Origin: Thermodesulfobacteriota bacterium
GTDB taxonomy: Bacteria; Desulfobacterota_D; UBA1144; Nemesobacterales; CSP1-2
Length of the DNA stretch: 64,000 bases
Assembly (NCBI GenBank): GCA_035559815.1
Contig: DATMAT010000020.1
Location: 62,001 to 126,000 of the forward strand
Reading direction: 5' to 3'
Each line of letters begins with the position of its first letter. Within the stretch, counting starts at the first letter, position 1. The notes under the pieces are model-generated. The model saw only the letters and a list, made by a program, of their open reading frames with translations. It made no database searches and was not told the origin of the DNA. The position numbers and the translations under genes were made by a program. Below, in pieces: positions 28,901 through 40,100 of the stretch.

Positions 28901-28927
28901 GTAGGGGCGGGTCTTGCCCCCGCCCTA
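28901..28927 (+). terminator. GC-rich palindrome after hppA, probable terminator
   Basis: GGGCGGG (28905-28911) pairs with CCCGCCC (28919-28925). The element begins GTAGGGGC like others in the window and is followed by ATTATTTTG, a weak T-rich stretch. Ten bases separate it from the hppA stop. Confidence 0.55.
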
Positions 28928-29005
28928 TTATTTTGTGTCCTTATTGTTTGGGTGTCCTTGCAATTGTCTGCTTGAGAACAGGCTATAAGGGAAAGCGTGT
29001 TTATC

Positions 29006-29030
29006 GTAGGGGTGAATCTTGTGTTCATTC
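29006..29030. repeat. Degenerate GTAGGGG-type palindrome
   Basis: GTAGGGGTGAATCTTGTGTTCATTC keeps the GTAGGGG end, the central CTTG and a GAA/TTC stem of the palindrome family. It is a decayed second copy in the hppA-tolC gap (28892-29095), which holds no gene. Confidence 0.4.
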
Positions 29031-29095
29031 ATCAATAAGGAATAAGGACTAGGACGAATACAATTGCGGACACGGTGTCGTAGATATGGCATGAA

Positions 29096-30607
29096 CTATT
29101 CTTTTATCTCCACTCCACTTGCCTCCATTATAGTCCCCCTGGCCCGCTCAAGCCGTGCCAGGGCAATGTTATAACTGGCGATAGCCCTTATCAGCTCTGT
29201 CCTAGCATTTACCAAGTCCCTTTGTGCTTCAATCACGTCCCTGGTTGTTCCAATTCCCACATTAAGCCTCTCTTCCTCGTTTCTAACCACCTCGTTGCGA
29301 AGCTCTACCGTCGTCCTGGCCGCCTCTATGCTTCTCAAGCTATTTTCGATTTCCCTTACGGCATTTCTCACATCCAGCGTGACGTCGTCGGTAACCTTCT
29401 TATAGCTTATAACGCTTTTATCTAAGTTGGCCGAGGCTTTGACGTAGTTGCCTTTGGCTGTCCAGTTAAAAATGGGGAGGCTAAAGACCCCTAGAATCTG
29501 CCAGGTCGGAAATTCGCCGTCAAACAAATTTCTGAACGCGTCCCCAGGCTGGTCAAATTGAGGCGGTATGGGCTCGGGCTCTTCCTCAAAACTCAGGCGG
29601 TTTGGGTTTTCATCTCCGCCTAATCCCTGGAGGTTTATCGTTCCTTGAACGGAGAGGCTTGGAAGTCTCTGGTTTGAGAAAAACCTCTTTTCCGTCTCCT
29701 TGTTTTCAATATCCAGTTTTGCCTGTTCTATCTCCGGTCTTTTTTCTAATGCTTCTTCCAGAACCTCAACCTCATTATAAGACCTGACTACATCGGTGGG
29801 CTCATCGGTAAGGGAAATTTGCTGGGTTAGTGGTATTACCAAGATATTTTTTAGTCTGTCCTCTACTGCTCTGAGTGTATTTTCGGCGCTGATGACGTCC
29901 ACTTCTCTATTCGCCACCTCAGATTTGGCTTCGGTAACCGCTACCGGCGGAAGAACACCCACTTCCACCTGGATCTCGTTTCTTCTTAGCAAATCCTTTG
30001 CCAATTCTAATGCAGTCCTCTGATTTTCCAGGTCCTGGCGTGCGGCTACGACTAACCAGTAAGCCTCTTCGACCCTGAGCAGGGTATCTGAGACGGTTAC
30101 CTCTAGCTGTTTTACCGATATTTCGTTCGATCTTCTAGCTACGGTTAAAGGGGCAAGGTTTACGTCGAGTCCAAAGTTTCGGAGGAGCTCCTGTCCGATG
30201 CTGAAGCTGAGACTGGTGAACCAGCTAGGGCTTAAGTCCTCGATCGGTGAGTCTGTTTTGGTCCTGCTTAGGGAAAAGTTGAGAATGTTGTAGAATGTCC
30301 CAGTCGGAAGAGTTCCTATGATTCCACTCTCCGCGACGAATTCGTTTTCGTTAATAACGCCGCTTTCAATAAAGGTGCTGGTTGTGGGTATCTTAGCATC
30401 TGTATAAGACGAACTAAGGTTCAGGACCGGGTCAAATGCACCTTTCTGTGTGGTTATTTCTCCGGCGGAAATCTCTACATTCTTTTTCTCAATCTGTATG
30501 TCACGGTTATTTTCTAAAGCCATTCTTTTAGCATCTTGAAGCGAGAGATTGAGTGCGTCCTGACTTCCTAACAACGAGAGAAGGATCAGAAATATGGTTT
30601 CGGTCAT
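29096..30607 (-). CDS. TolC-family outer-membrane efflux channel
   Basis: This 503-residue outer-membrane factor has a weak N-terminal signal sequence (TIFLILLSLLGS) and two OEP-type helical repeats of about 200 residues. Typical segments are LSLQDAKRMALENN at the start and RLNVGIGTTRDVIEAQRDLVNARTELIRAIASYNIALARLERA near the end. It should trimerise to form the exit duct for the RND pumps encoded across the divergent promoter. The ATG has a strong ribosome-binding site (GGAGGAAAA). It shares its promoter region with the TetR gene, so the same repressor probably controls it. Confidence 0.9.
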   Translation of the reverse strand: MTETIFLILLSLLGSQDALNLSLQDAKRMALENNRDIQIEKKNVEISAGEITTQKGAFDPVLNLSSSYTDAKIPTTSTFIESGVINENEFVAESGIIGTLPTGTFYNILNFSLSRTKTDSPIEDLSPSWFTSLSFSIGQELLRNFGLDVNLAPLTVARRSNEISVKQLEVTVSDTLLRVEEAYWLVVAARQDLENQRTALELAKDLLRRNEIQVEVGVLPPVAVTEAKSEVANREVDVISAENTLRAVEDRLKNILVIPLTQQISLTDEPTDVVRSYNEVEVLEEALEKRPEIEQAKLDIENKETEKRFFSNQRLPSLSVQGTINLQGLGGDENPNRLSFEEEPEPIPPQFDQPGDAFRNLFDGEFPTWQILGVFSLPIFNWTAKGNYVKASANLDKSVISYKKVTDDVTLDVRNAVREIENSLRSIEAARTTVELRNEVVRNEEERLNVGIGTTRDVIEAQRDLVNARTELIRAIASYNIALARLERARGTIMEASGVEIKE

Positions 30608-30734
30608 GTAGCTTTTCCTCCTTCCGGTGTGAGAATTGCTAAATTTATATCAAAGCGGAGCTTTTTCCTAGATTGAGTTTGATTATCAAAGGCTGATTTC
30701 CTTGACATTCTGCATGGCAGGTGGTAATTTCCTA

Positions 30735-30752
30735 AGTAAGTGATTACTTACT
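30735..30752. promoter_or_regulatory. Probable TetR/AcrR-type operator
   Basis: AGTAAGT-GATT-ACTTACT is a perfect 7-bp inverted repeat with a 4-bp spacer, midway between divergent tolC-like and tetR-like genes. Size, symmetry and sequence style match operators of AcrR-like repressors, which usually bind their own promoter. It would coordinate the channel, the repressor and both pumps. Confidence 0.75.
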
Positions 30753-30777
30753 ATATAAGATTACCGAGATAAAAAAA

Positions 30778-31386
30778 ATGTCAACAGAAAAGATAAAAAT
30801 AAGCACCAGGCACAAGATTCTGGAGACGGCGATCCGGCTTTTTTCGGAAAGGGGTTTTAACGGAACCACGACGAAAGAGATAGCGGAAGAGGCTGGCGTT
30901 AATGAGGCCCTCATATTTCGTTATTTTTCTACGAAGAGGGACCTTTATGGAGCAATAATCGAGAGAAAGATCGAGGAAGAACCGGGCATCGAGTTGCATA
31001 TCGAGGCTTACAGGGGTACAAAGGACGATTGGCTCATCTTCAAAACTATCGCCCTCAGGATGTTCGATTGTGTGGAAAAGGACCCCACTTTCATGCGCCT
31101 ACTTTACTTCAGTGCGCTGGAGGGCCATGAGTTGTCCGACATGTTTTTTGATACCTATGTGGAATATATAACAATGGTTCTTACCGACTACATCGAAGAG
31201 AGAATCTCTGAAGGAGCATTCAAGAAGTTAAATCCTCTTCTTGCTGCCCGGGCGTTTATGGGTATGGTTTCCAATTACATAGTGGGACAGGAACTCTTTG
31301 GGGAAAAGAGACGAAGACAGCCGGAGAAAGAGGAAGTGGCTGAAACTTTCGTGAAAATCTTTCTCGACGGAATAAAAAGCGTTTGA
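30778..31386 (+). CDS. TetR/AcrR-family transcriptional repressor
   Basis: This 202-residue protein has the TetR N-terminal DNA-binding domain (residues 8-55): KILETAIRLFSERGFNGTT, then IAEEAGVNEALIFRYFSTKRDLY. The C-terminal ligand-binding domain is all-helical. It presumably represses the efflux locus and releases DNA on binding a pumped compound. It is divergent from the channel gene, with a perfect palindromic operator between, and the adaptor gene follows 71 bases downstream in the same direction. Confidence 0.93.
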   Translation: MSTEKIKISTRHKILETAIRLFSERGFNGTTTKEIAEEAGVNEALIFRYFSTKRDLYGAIIERKIEEEPGIELHIEAYRGTKDDWLIFKTIALRMFDCVEKDPTFMRLLYFSALEGHELSDMFFDTYVEYITMVLTDYIEERISEGAFKKLNPLLAARAFMGMVSNYIVGQELFGEKRRRQPEKEEVAETFVKIFLDGIKSV

Positions 31387-31457
31387 GGGTGAGGTTAAAT
31401 TTATGCCGGGCGAGGATGACTTTGTCGGGATTGTAACCGGCCAGAAAGGGCTGTGAA

Positions 31458-32654
31458 ATGACAAGGAACGAGATGTTTTGTTCTCCAGCGACGTTATTTT
31501 TATCGATATTTTGGTGCTCAGTTTTGTTATGGGCGTGTTCAAACGGGCAAACTCGCCCCCCTGAAAATTCAGACCAGTCGGGAAATAGGGGAAATGCGGT
31601 ACCAGTTACTATAGCCACCGCCGCTCAAAAAGATATTCCCTTAAAACTGCGAATAATTGGCAATGTAGAAGCTTACTCCACCGTGGAAATCAAACCGCAG
31701 GTGGAAGGAAAGTTGGCACGTGCTTATTTCAAAGAGGGTAACGATGTCAAAGAAGGAGATCTTCTCTTCACGATTGACCCTCGCCCCTTTGAAGCGGAGC
31801 TAAGGCAGGCACAGGCCAACCTGGCAAGGGACATAGCCCAGATGAAAGAAGCGGAATCGGATGTAAATCGTTACAGGGAGTTATTCAAAAAAGGGATAGT
31901 CTCGGAGCGGGAATACGAACAGAGCCGCACCAACCTTGAGACCCTACGGTCAACAGTCAAGGCCAGCCAGGCCACCGTAGAAAATGCGAAGCTCCGACTG
32001 GAGTATTCCTATATTCGTTCACCTATTAGCGGACGCTTGGGAAGGCTCATGGTCAACCCGGGTAATATTGTCGAAGCCAACCAGACAACTCTGGTGGTAA
32101 TAAACCAAATTAAGCCTGTATACGTAACCTTTTCCGTCCCGGAACAGAAGTTGTTAGAAATCAGAAAACACATGGCGTCGGGTGGGAAATTGAGGGTCGA
32201 GGCGGCGATTCCCACAGACCTGAATAATCCGGTTAGTGGCGAACTCACATTTTTGAACAACGAGGTAGATTCTACGACCGGGACTATAATGCTGAAGGCG
32301 TTATTCCCCAACGAAAGTGAGCTTCTTTGGCCGGGCAAATTCGTCAACGTGGCGTTGACAATCACCACTTTAAAAGATGCAGTCGTGATTCCATCACGGG
32401 CAGTGCAAACGGGCCAAGATGGCGAATTTGTTTTTGTAGTCAAGCCGGACCTAACTGTGGAATCTAGGCCAGTTGTCGTAGGTAGCAGATTGGATCAGGA
32501 TGTGGTGATTTCGGAGGGGCTTGAGCCTGAGGAGAAAGTGGTTACGACCGGACAGCTTGAGCTCGTTCCCGGTGTCAAAGTTGAGATTAAGAACAGTGTT
32601 GAGGGCAGCAATCAAGACAATTCTGGATTAACCAATCGAAAGGGCAGTATTTGA
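31458..32654 (+). CDS. RND efflux periplasmic adaptor, lipoprotein
   Basis: This 398-residue AcrA/MexA-type membrane fusion protein has a lipoprotein signal with the lipobox LLWACS, so it is anchored to the inner membrane by a lipidated cysteine. A barrel-sandwich lipoyl domain follows (VEIKPQVEGKLARAYFKEGNDVKEGDLLFTIDP), then a helical hairpin with FKKGIVSEREYEQ, a beta-barrel and a membrane-proximal domain. It links the pump encoded 16 bases downstream to the TolC-type channel. The ATG lacks a clear ribosome-binding site; a downstream ATG at codon 6 would also preserve the signal. Confidence 0.92.
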   Translation: MTRNEMFCSPATLFLSIFWCSVLLWACSNGQTRPPENSDQSGNRGNAVPVTIATAAQKDIPLKLRIIGNVEAYSTVEIKPQVEGKLARAYFKEGNDVKEGDLLFTIDPRPFEAELRQAQANLARDIAQMKEAESDVNRYRELFKKGIVSEREYEQSRTNLETLRSTVKASQATVENAKLRLEYSYIRSPISGRLGRLMVNPGNIVEANQTTLVVINQIKPVYVTFSVPEQKLLEIRKHMASGGKLRVEAAIPTDLNNPVSGELTFLNNEVDSTTGTIMLKALFPNESELLWPGKFVNVALTITTLKDAVVIPSRAVQTGQDGEFVFVVKPDLTVESRPVVVGSRLDQDVVISEGLEPEEKVVTTGQLELVPGVKVEIKNSVEGSNQDNSGLTNRKGSI

Positions 32655-32670
32655 AAATTAAGCGGGAAAT

Positions 32671-35600
32671 ATGCCCATGAATATTTCTGGCCCCTTTATT
32701 CGCCGACCAGTTATGACGACGCTCGTCATGATGGGAATATTGCTTTTCGGCATTGCTGGGTACAGGCTACTTCCTATAAATGACCTCCCAAATGTTGACT
32801 TCCCGACCATTGTAGTATCCGCCAACCTATCAGGTGCCAGTCCCGAAACAATGGCTTCCTCTGTTGCTACCCCGCTAGAGCGGCAGTTTTCTGCCATCGA
32901 GGGTATAGATAACATGACCTCTGTAAATTCCCTAGGGTCCACTCAGATTACGCTGCAATTCGACCTGGACCGGGATATTGATGCGGCTGCTCAAGATGTT
33001 CAGACGGCGATATCCCGCGCCGTTCGCCTTCTTCCCCCTGGTATGCCGGAACCTCCTAGCTATAGAAAGGTAAATCCTGCCGACCAGCCTATTCTCTACC
33101 TCGCGCTGACCTCTAGGACACTTCCTATCTGGGAGCTCAACGAGTATGCGGATACCATCGTGGGCCAGCGTATTTCTACGGTCAGAGGAGTGGCGCAGGT
33201 CCGGATTTTCGGGGCGCAGAAATACGCCGTGCGTATACAGCTAAATCCCGATGCCCTGGCCAGCAGGGGCATTGCAATCGATGAAGTGGGGGAGGCACTA
33301 CGGGAGGCGAATGTGAACCTCCCTACAGGCACGCTGTCCGGGCCTAACAAGGCATTCACCATTTTGACTACTGGTCAACTGTATAGAGCCGATGCTTACC
33401 GTGATATTATCGTAGCTTACCGCAACGGTTCACCTGTGCGACTGGAGGAGCTGGGAAAGGTTATTGACAGTGTCGAGGATGACGAGACCATTGCCACCTA
33501 CATAGATAAGGACGGTAGTAGACGGGCGGTGCTTCTGGCTGTACAGCGTCAGCCGGGAACCAACACCGTTGCCGTGGCAGACGCTGTTAAAGAACTCCTG
33601 CCCACACTCAAATCGTACCTGCCTTCCTCTGTTGAGTTGCATATGCGATATGACCGCTCCCAGTCGATACGCGAGTCAATTGGCGAGGTCAAATTCACCA
33701 TGATGTTAACCCTCGGCCTGGTAGTCATGGTCATATTTCTTTTTGTACGTAATCTCTCCGCTACCGTTATTCCCAGCTTAGCGCTTCCTATGTCCATAAT
33801 AGGCACCTTTGCAGTTATGTATACACTCGGCTACAGTCTCAACAATCTCTCCATGATGGCGTTGATTCTGGCTATCGGGTTTGTGGTGGACGACGCTATC
33901 GTGATGCTCGAGAATATAGTTCGTCACATGGAGATGGGAAAGAAACCCCTCCAGGCAGCGCTAGCTGGTTCCAGGGAGATCGGCTTTACCATAGTTTCTA
34001 TGGCTATTTCACTTGCGGCGGTGTTTATTCCTGTTCTTTTCATGGACGGGGTAGTTGGCCGGCTCTTCAATGAATTCGCCGTGACCATCTGCGTGGCTAT
34101 TTTGATCTCCGGTTTTGTCTCCCTGACTCTGACGCCGATGCTTTGCAGTCGTTTCATACGCCCACCGGCCGAGGAGAGACACGGACGCTTTTATGGGATT
34201 ACCGAGCGCTTTTTTGACGGTATGTTCAGTGCCTATAAGTGGAGCTTAAGCCGGGTTCTCGAGCACCGCTTGGCCACAATGGCAATAAACGGTGTCATCT
34301 TAATTGTTACAGTGTACTTTTTTATCGTCGTACCGAAAGGATTCATTCCTAACGAGGACCAAGGCTCCATCTTGACAATTACCGAATCCCCGCCTGGAAC
34401 CTCTTATGAACAGATGGCGAAGCTACAACAAGCGGCGGTTGACGTTGTTAGAGAAAACCCGCACATCAGGAATTTCTTCTCGACCGTGGGCGGCTCTAGC
34501 GGTAATGCCAATCAGGGTCGCATGTTTTTGTACTTGAACCCACTTTCAGAGCGTCCGAGTTCAGAGGAGGTAATCGGGCAGTTACGGCCTAGACTGGCCG
34601 AGATTCCCGGAATAAAGGTCTTTATGCAGGACCCTCCTGAGATTCGAATAGGAGGGCAACTGACAAAAAGCTCTTATCAGTTCACGCTTCAAAGCTTGAA
34701 TATCGAGGAGCTCTATAAATTTGCTCCGGTCCTAGAAGCCAGGCTACGCGACCTCCCGGAGTTAGACGACGTAACAAGCGACCTCCAGAACCGGAATCCA
34801 CAGATAAACGTGGTGATCCAGCGGGATAAGGCCTCTGCACACGGAGTGACTGCGGAACAGGTGGCCACGGCACTCAATAACGCCTATGGGAATCAATGGG
34901 TATCGACCATTTACGCTCCTGAAGACCAGTACCGTGTAATCATGGAGTTGGAGCCGGAGTACCAGATGGACCCGGAGGCGTTATCTCGGCTTTATGTAAG
35001 CTCATCCAATGAGCACCTTGTTCCATTGGATGCGGTGGCGACGATAACCGAGAACCTCGGCCCGCAGACAATAAACCACTACGGGCAGTTTCCGGCGGTT
35101 ACCATTTCTTTTAATATAAAAAAGGGGGTATCTCTGGGAGAGGCGGTGCAAAAGGTCAATGACGTTGCTCGCCAGGTATTGCCGGCCACTATAAGCACTT
35201 CATTCCAAGGTGTGGCCAAGGAATTTCAAGCGTCTTTTCAGGGGCTCTGGCTTCTCCTCATTTTCTCCATACTGGTTATTTATATGATTCTGGGCATCCT
35301 GTACGAGAGCTTCGTTCATCCGCTTACCATCCTCTCCGGTCTTCCCTCTGCCGGTTTTGGCGCTTTGCTTACCCTCCTCTTGTTTGGCATCGATTTGGAT
35401 GTTTATTCCTTTGTAGGCCTGATCATGCTCATAGGGATAGTGAAGAAAAACGCCATAATGCAGATTGATTTTGCACTGGAAACCCAGAGGAAGGAAGGAA
35501 AAAGCCCAATGGAAGCGATATACCAGGGATGTCTGGTAAGGTTTCGTCCCATTATGATGACCACGATGGCTGCTCTATTCGGTGCTTTGCCGCTTGCATT

Positions 35601-35811
35601 AAGCCACGGAGCCGGAGCAGAATCCCGCCGTTCATTGGGTATAGCTGTGGTGGGGGGGTTGGTCTTTTCACAGCTTGTCACTCTTTACCTTACCCCAGTG
35701 TTTTATACATACATGGATTCAATTCAGGGGAGAATGGGTAAGTTCTCTCTGTCTCGATTAATATCGCGGATTCGGGGAAAAACTACTGGAGAAACTTTGG
35801 TTCCACGTTAG
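32671..35811 (+). CDS. RND multidrug efflux permease (pump 1)
   Basis: This 1046-residue inner-membrane pump of the HAE1 family (AcrB/MdtB-like) has twelve predicted membrane segments and two large periplasmic loops. Key signatures are FIRRPVMTTLVMMGILLFG at the N-terminus and GFVVDDAIVMLENI in TM4, with both proton-relay aspartates. GIVKKNAIMQIDF in TM10 contains the relay lysine. It exports drugs or lipophilic compounds using the proton gradient. It overlaps no gene but is tightly linked to its adaptor. Confidence 0.95.
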   Translation: MPMNISGPFIRRPVMTTLVMMGILLFGIAGYRLLPINDLPNVDFPTIVVSANLSGASPETMASSVATPLERQFSAIEGIDNMTSVNSLGSTQITLQFDLDRDIDAAAQDVQTAISRAVRLLPPGMPEPPSYRKVNPADQPILYLALTSRTLPIWELNEYADTIVGQRISTVRGVAQVRIFGAQKYAVRIQLNPDALASRGIAIDEVGEALREANVNLPTGTLSGPNKAFTILTTGQLYRADAYRDIIVAYRNGSPVRLEELGKVIDSVEDDETIATYIDKDGSRRAVLLAVQRQPGTNTVAVADAVKELLPTLKSYLPSSVELHMRYDRSQSIRESIGEVKFTMMLTLGLVVMVIFLFVRNLSATVIPSLALPMSIIGTFAVMYTLGYSLNNLSMMALILAIGFVVDDAIVMLENIVRHMEMGKKPLQAALAGSREIGFTIVSMAISLAAVFIPVLFMDGVVGRLFNEFAVTICVAILISGFVSLTLTPMLCSRFIRPPAEERHGRFYGITERFFDGMFSAYKWSLSRVLEHRLATMAINGVILIVTVYFFIVVPKGFIPNEDQGSILTITESPPGTSYEQMAKLQQAAVDVVRENPHIRNFFSTVGGSSGNANQGRMFLYLNPLSERPSSEEVIGQLRPRLAEIPGIKVFMQDPPEIRIGGQLTKSSYQFTLQSLNIEELYKFAPVLEARLRDLPELDDVTSDLQNRNPQINVVIQRDKASAHGVTAEQVATALNNAYGNQWVSTIYAPEDQYRVIMELEPEYQMDPEALSRLYVSSSNEHLVPLDAVATITENLGPQTINHYGQFPAVTISFNIKKGVSLGEAVQKVNDVARQVLPATISTSFQGVAKEFQASFQGLWLLLIFSILVIYMILGILYESFVHPLTILSGLPSAGFGALLTLLLFGIDLDVYSFVGLIMLIGIVKKNAIMQIDFALETQRKEGKSPMEAIYQGCLVRFRPIMMTTMAALFGALPLALSHGAGAESRRSLGIAVVGGLVFSQLVTLYLTPVFYTYMDSIQGRMGKFSLSRLISRIRGKTTGETLVPR

Positions 35812-35950
35812 CTTAATTTCGTAATAGGGTGAGAACGCATAGAAATCAAAAGTGTTATTCAAAAAGTTAAATGATGTGGAATTATTATGAAGCTCTTCGG
35901 TCGAATCTTTTGGTTATTCTCCAGCCGTATCTAATTTTTTAGGGGTAGAA

Positions 35951-37045
35951 ATGCGGTTTAAAAGAATTGCTTTCCTTCTCTCATTAGCCTTTAGCGTATT
36001 CGGACTGCTTTCAGATGATAAGCTTTGGACCCAGGAGCCGCCGGCGCCAGTAGTGGTATCAAAAGTAGTAGAGCAAAGACTCCAAAAGCCGGTTAGACTG
36101 GTGGGGGCGGTCGAACCGAGCAAGAGAAGCTTAGTGGCTAGCGAGATAGCTGGGCTTGTAGAAAGCTTTCCGGTGAAAGAGGGTGACTATGTTAAAAAGG
36201 GTGATGTACTTGCAGAGTTCGAGACTGAGCCTCTTATGATCAGGCTACGCGAGGCCAAAGCGGCAAAAAACGAGGCCTTGGCCCGTTTTGAACTCGCTCG
36301 TAAAAATTATGCCCGTTTCAAAGAACTTCGCCAAAAAGGCGTAGCTTCAGAGCAACAACTTCAGGATATGGAATCGGAGAGAAATGCCTGGTCAGCGCAG
36401 GTGGCTCAACTAGAGGCTCAGATAGACCGGTACGAGTACGACCTTTCCAAGTCTAGGATTGTGGCACCTTTTAACGGATATGTGATTAGGGAATACACCG
36501 AGATAGGGCAATGGATTGCCGAGGGTGGACCGGTAGTCGAACTAATTGATATGGACACGGTTGAGATTAAAGTCGATGTTCCGGAGCGCTATGTTAGCCA
36601 GATCAAGTTAAAAGACGGCGTGAAGGTGAACTTCGATGCCCTTCCCCAGTTGGAGGTAGAAGGACAGGTGACTTCGATTGTTCCACAGGCGGCTCAGGGA
36701 GCCCGTACTTTTCCGGTTAAAGTGGTCGTGGATAACAAAAACCATGTTATAAAGAGCGGAATGGTTGCCCGGGTTTCCTTTCTGATTGGGGAACCGTCAC
36801 TGGTGAAGCTTGTTCCCAAGGACGCTATCGTGGAGAATGGCAACGATAGACTTCTTTATGTCGTGAATAACGGAACAGCAGAACCAATGCCCGTAACTAC
36901 CGGTATGGCATATAAAAACCTGATAGAGGTCATAGGCCCGGTTCAAACCGGTCAACTTGTGGTAATTCGCGGGAATGAGAGACTGAGACCCGGCCAGCCG
37001 GTAAATATAATTAACCAAGACAGCGTGCCGGAGAAAAAGGGATGA
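35951..37045 (+). CDS. RND efflux periplasmic adaptor (second)
   Basis: This 364-residue membrane fusion protein has a cleavable signal (RIAFLLSLAFSVFGLL) rather than a lipobox. It has a lipoyl domain split around a helical hairpin (VESFPVKEGDYVKKGDVLAEFE, and GYVIREYTEIGQWIAEGG), then the beta-barrel segment. It is only distantly similar to the first adaptor. It lies 139 bases after pump 1 and 109 bases before pump 2, its likely partner. Confidence 0.9.
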   Translation: MRFKRIAFLLSLAFSVFGLLSDDKLWTQEPPAPVVVSKVVEQRLQKPVRLVGAVEPSKRSLVASEIAGLVESFPVKEGDYVKKGDVLAEFETEPLMIRLREAKAAKNEALARFELARKNYARFKELRQKGVASEQQLQDMESERNAWSAQVAQLEAQIDRYEYDLSKSRIVAPFNGYVIREYTEIGQWIAEGGPVVELIDMDTVEIKVDVPERYVSQIKLKDGVKVNFDALPQLEVEGQVTSIVPQAAQGARTFPVKVVVDNKNHVIKSGMVARVSFLIGEPSLVKLVPKDAIVENGNDRLLYVVNNGTAEPMPVTTGMAYKNLIEVIGPVQTGQLVVIRGNERLRPGQPVNIINQDSVPEKKG

Positions 37046-37154
37046 AAGCACATGATCAAGGATGAAAGATGCAAGTTAAATCGTGATCATGCATCGTATT
37101 GATCCTGCTAATTTGAATTAATCGTTAGTCATGTAAGGTCGAGGGCCAAGGGCA

Positions 37155-40100
37155 ATGAAGCTAGTCGACACATCAATCAAAAAACCGGTAAGCGTAGCGG
37201 TTGGTGTGATATTTGTGGTCATGTTTGGGGTCATCTCCCTTTACAAAATACCCGTCCAGCTCACGCCCGATGTCGAAAAACCTACTATCACTGTTGACAC
37301 CACCTGGGAGGGAGGCAGCCCGCAGGAGGTGGAAACCGAGGTCGTACGGAAGCAGGAAGACGAGTTAAAGACGGTCGAGGGCCTGGTCCAGATGACCAGT
37401 GAAAGCCAGGATGGGAGAGGGACTATCGTCCTAGAATTCCTGGTGGGAACTGACCTCGATGCTGCACTGGTGAATGTATCGAATAAATTAAACCAGGTGA
37501 GGGAATATCCGGCAGAGGCCGACCGGCCGGTAATAAGCAGTACGGATGTACGGGGAAGCGCTATGGCCTGGTTCATTCTTAAGCCGCTACCCAGCAATAA
37601 CGTTGACATCAACCATTTTCACGACTTTGCAGAGGATTATATAAAACCTAGGTTTGAGCGGGTTCCCGGGGTCGGCTCCTCAAACGTATTCGGCGGACGG
37701 GAACGAGAGATGCAGGTAATTGTCGACCCTGATGCCCTTGCCGCACGGAATATCACCATGCTAGAGATGGCCAGGGCAATTGACCAGGAAAATGATAACT
37801 ATAGCGGCGGGGATTTCGATGAAGGAAAACGCAGATACGTCGTCCGGACCATAGGAGAATACAAATCTCCGGAGGATATCGAGGACGTGGTCATCACCCG
37901 AAAAAACGGAGCGCCTGTTTACATAAGGGACGTGGCCAGGGTCAGATTGGGATACAAAGACGAGGAGTACGCTGTCCGTCAAAACGGTGAGCCGGCTATT
38001 GCCATTAATGCGATTAAGGAAAGCGGGGCTAATTCTATAGAGGTCATGGCCGGGCTCAAAGAAGCTATGGATGAGCTTAACCGGGGAATCTTGAAAGACC
38101 GCGGTATTACCTTGTACAACGTATACAATGAAACGGGATACATTATAAGTGCAATAGACCTGGTAAAGCATAACCTGGTAATAGGAGGATGCTTGGCTAT
38201 TGCGGTCCTTTTACTCTTCCTGCGAAGCGGAAGCAGCACTCTGATCATCGCCACCGCCATCCCGATCAGTGTCATCGGAACCTTTGTGATGATGGCGCTC
38301 CTGGGCAGGACCATAAACGTTATAAGCCTGGCCGGAATGAGCTTCGCCGTAGGAATGGTCGTGGATAACTCCATAGTCGTCTTGGAGAATATTTACCGCC
38401 ACATGCAGATGGGAAAATCACGTCTCAGGGCGGCGTATGATGGAACAGTAGAGGTTTGGGGCGCAGTTCTGGCAAGCACTCTCACCACTGCAGCGGTGTT
38501 TCTTCCGGTCATATTCATCGAGGAACAGGCCGGTCAGCTCTTTCGAGATATTGCCATTGCCATAAGCGTTTCCGTAATATTAAGCCTTATCGTTTCTATC
38601 ACGGTAATTCCGGCCATTTCTGCCAAGATATTGAAGATTGCCCGGGGGAAAGAGGGTAAATCGTTATCAAACCTTTGGGGTTATGTCGACTTCGCCCAAG
38701 TATTTGCAGACAGAGTGACGAACCTGGTTCGCCGCATCATGGCCGACCCAAAGCTTCGTATGGGGGTAGTTTGTGGGTTTACGTTTGGCGCTTTTCTTCT
38801 TAGCTGGGTTATGATGCCCAAGACCGAATACCTGCCCGAGGGAAATCGTAATCTTATCTTCGGCATACTTCTTCCTCCTCCCGGATATAACATCCAGGAA
38901 TTCACTGATATAGGTGAGCAAATTGAGAAGGACTTGAGACCTTATTGGGAAGCAAAAGCAGGTTCTCCCGAGGCGGCAAAACTAGATGCTCCTCCTATAG
39001 AGAACTTTTTCTACGTGGCCCGGGGACGTCAGGTATTCATGGGTGCCGTCGCCCAGGAGCCGGACAAGGTTCGTGAGCTGATTCCGTTGATGCAGCGAAC
39101 TCTCAGCAAAATTCCGGGCATGATTGCGGTCGTCACTCAGTCCAGTCTTTTCCAGAGGGGATTGGGCGAGGGACGCTCCATCAACATCCAGATCACCGGT
39201 CCCGAGCTGGAAAAACTCGTGGACATCGGGCAAAAGGCCTTTTTTGGCGTAATGCAAAAAATACCCGGCAGTCAAGCCAGGCCCATTCCCAGCCTTGACC
39301 TGGGGAGCCCAGAGGTGCAGGTTGTGACCGATAGAGTAAGGGCATCGGATGTAGGCTTAACCAACGAGGAGCTGGGATTCACGGTTAACGCCCTGGTAGA
39401 CGGTGCACAGGTGAGCGATTATCTGGTCGAAGGGGATGAGATTGACCTAGTGCTTCGTGGAGAGGATATATATTCGAGCCGAACCCAAGATATCGAAGAC
39501 CTTATGATTAATACACCTAGCGGTGAGATGGTAACCGTCGGCTCGGTGGCGGATGTTGTGGTAACCACTGGTCCTGAGCAGATAAATCACTACGAACGCC
39601 AGAGGACGATTGCTATTCAGGTAATACCTCCCGACGAAATGCCGCTCGAATCGGCGATTGAAACAATCGAGAGAGAGATCATAACACCGCTTCGCCAGGC
39701 TGGTGAGCTGGGCGGGTCTTATAACGTCATCCTCACCGGGACGGCAGACGACCTGACCGTTACCCGGCAAGCACTCCAGTGGAATTTCCTCCTGGCTGCG
39801 GCAATTTGTTTTCTCCTGATGTCTTCTCTCTTTGAGAGTTTCCTTTATCCTTTTGTCATTATGTTCAGTGTTCCGCTCGCCGCGCTGGGCGGCTTTCTCG
39901 GGCTGGCTATCTTGAACCTCTTTATTTATCAGGCGCTCGATGTTCTTACCATGCTCGGGTTTGTGATATTGATTGGAGTTGTGGTGAACAACGCAATCTT
40001 GATCGTACATCAGGCCCTCAACAACATACGTGAGGAGGGAATGGAATTAAAAGATGCCGTGGCTGAGTCGGTAAAAACCCGTGTCCGGCCGATTTTTATG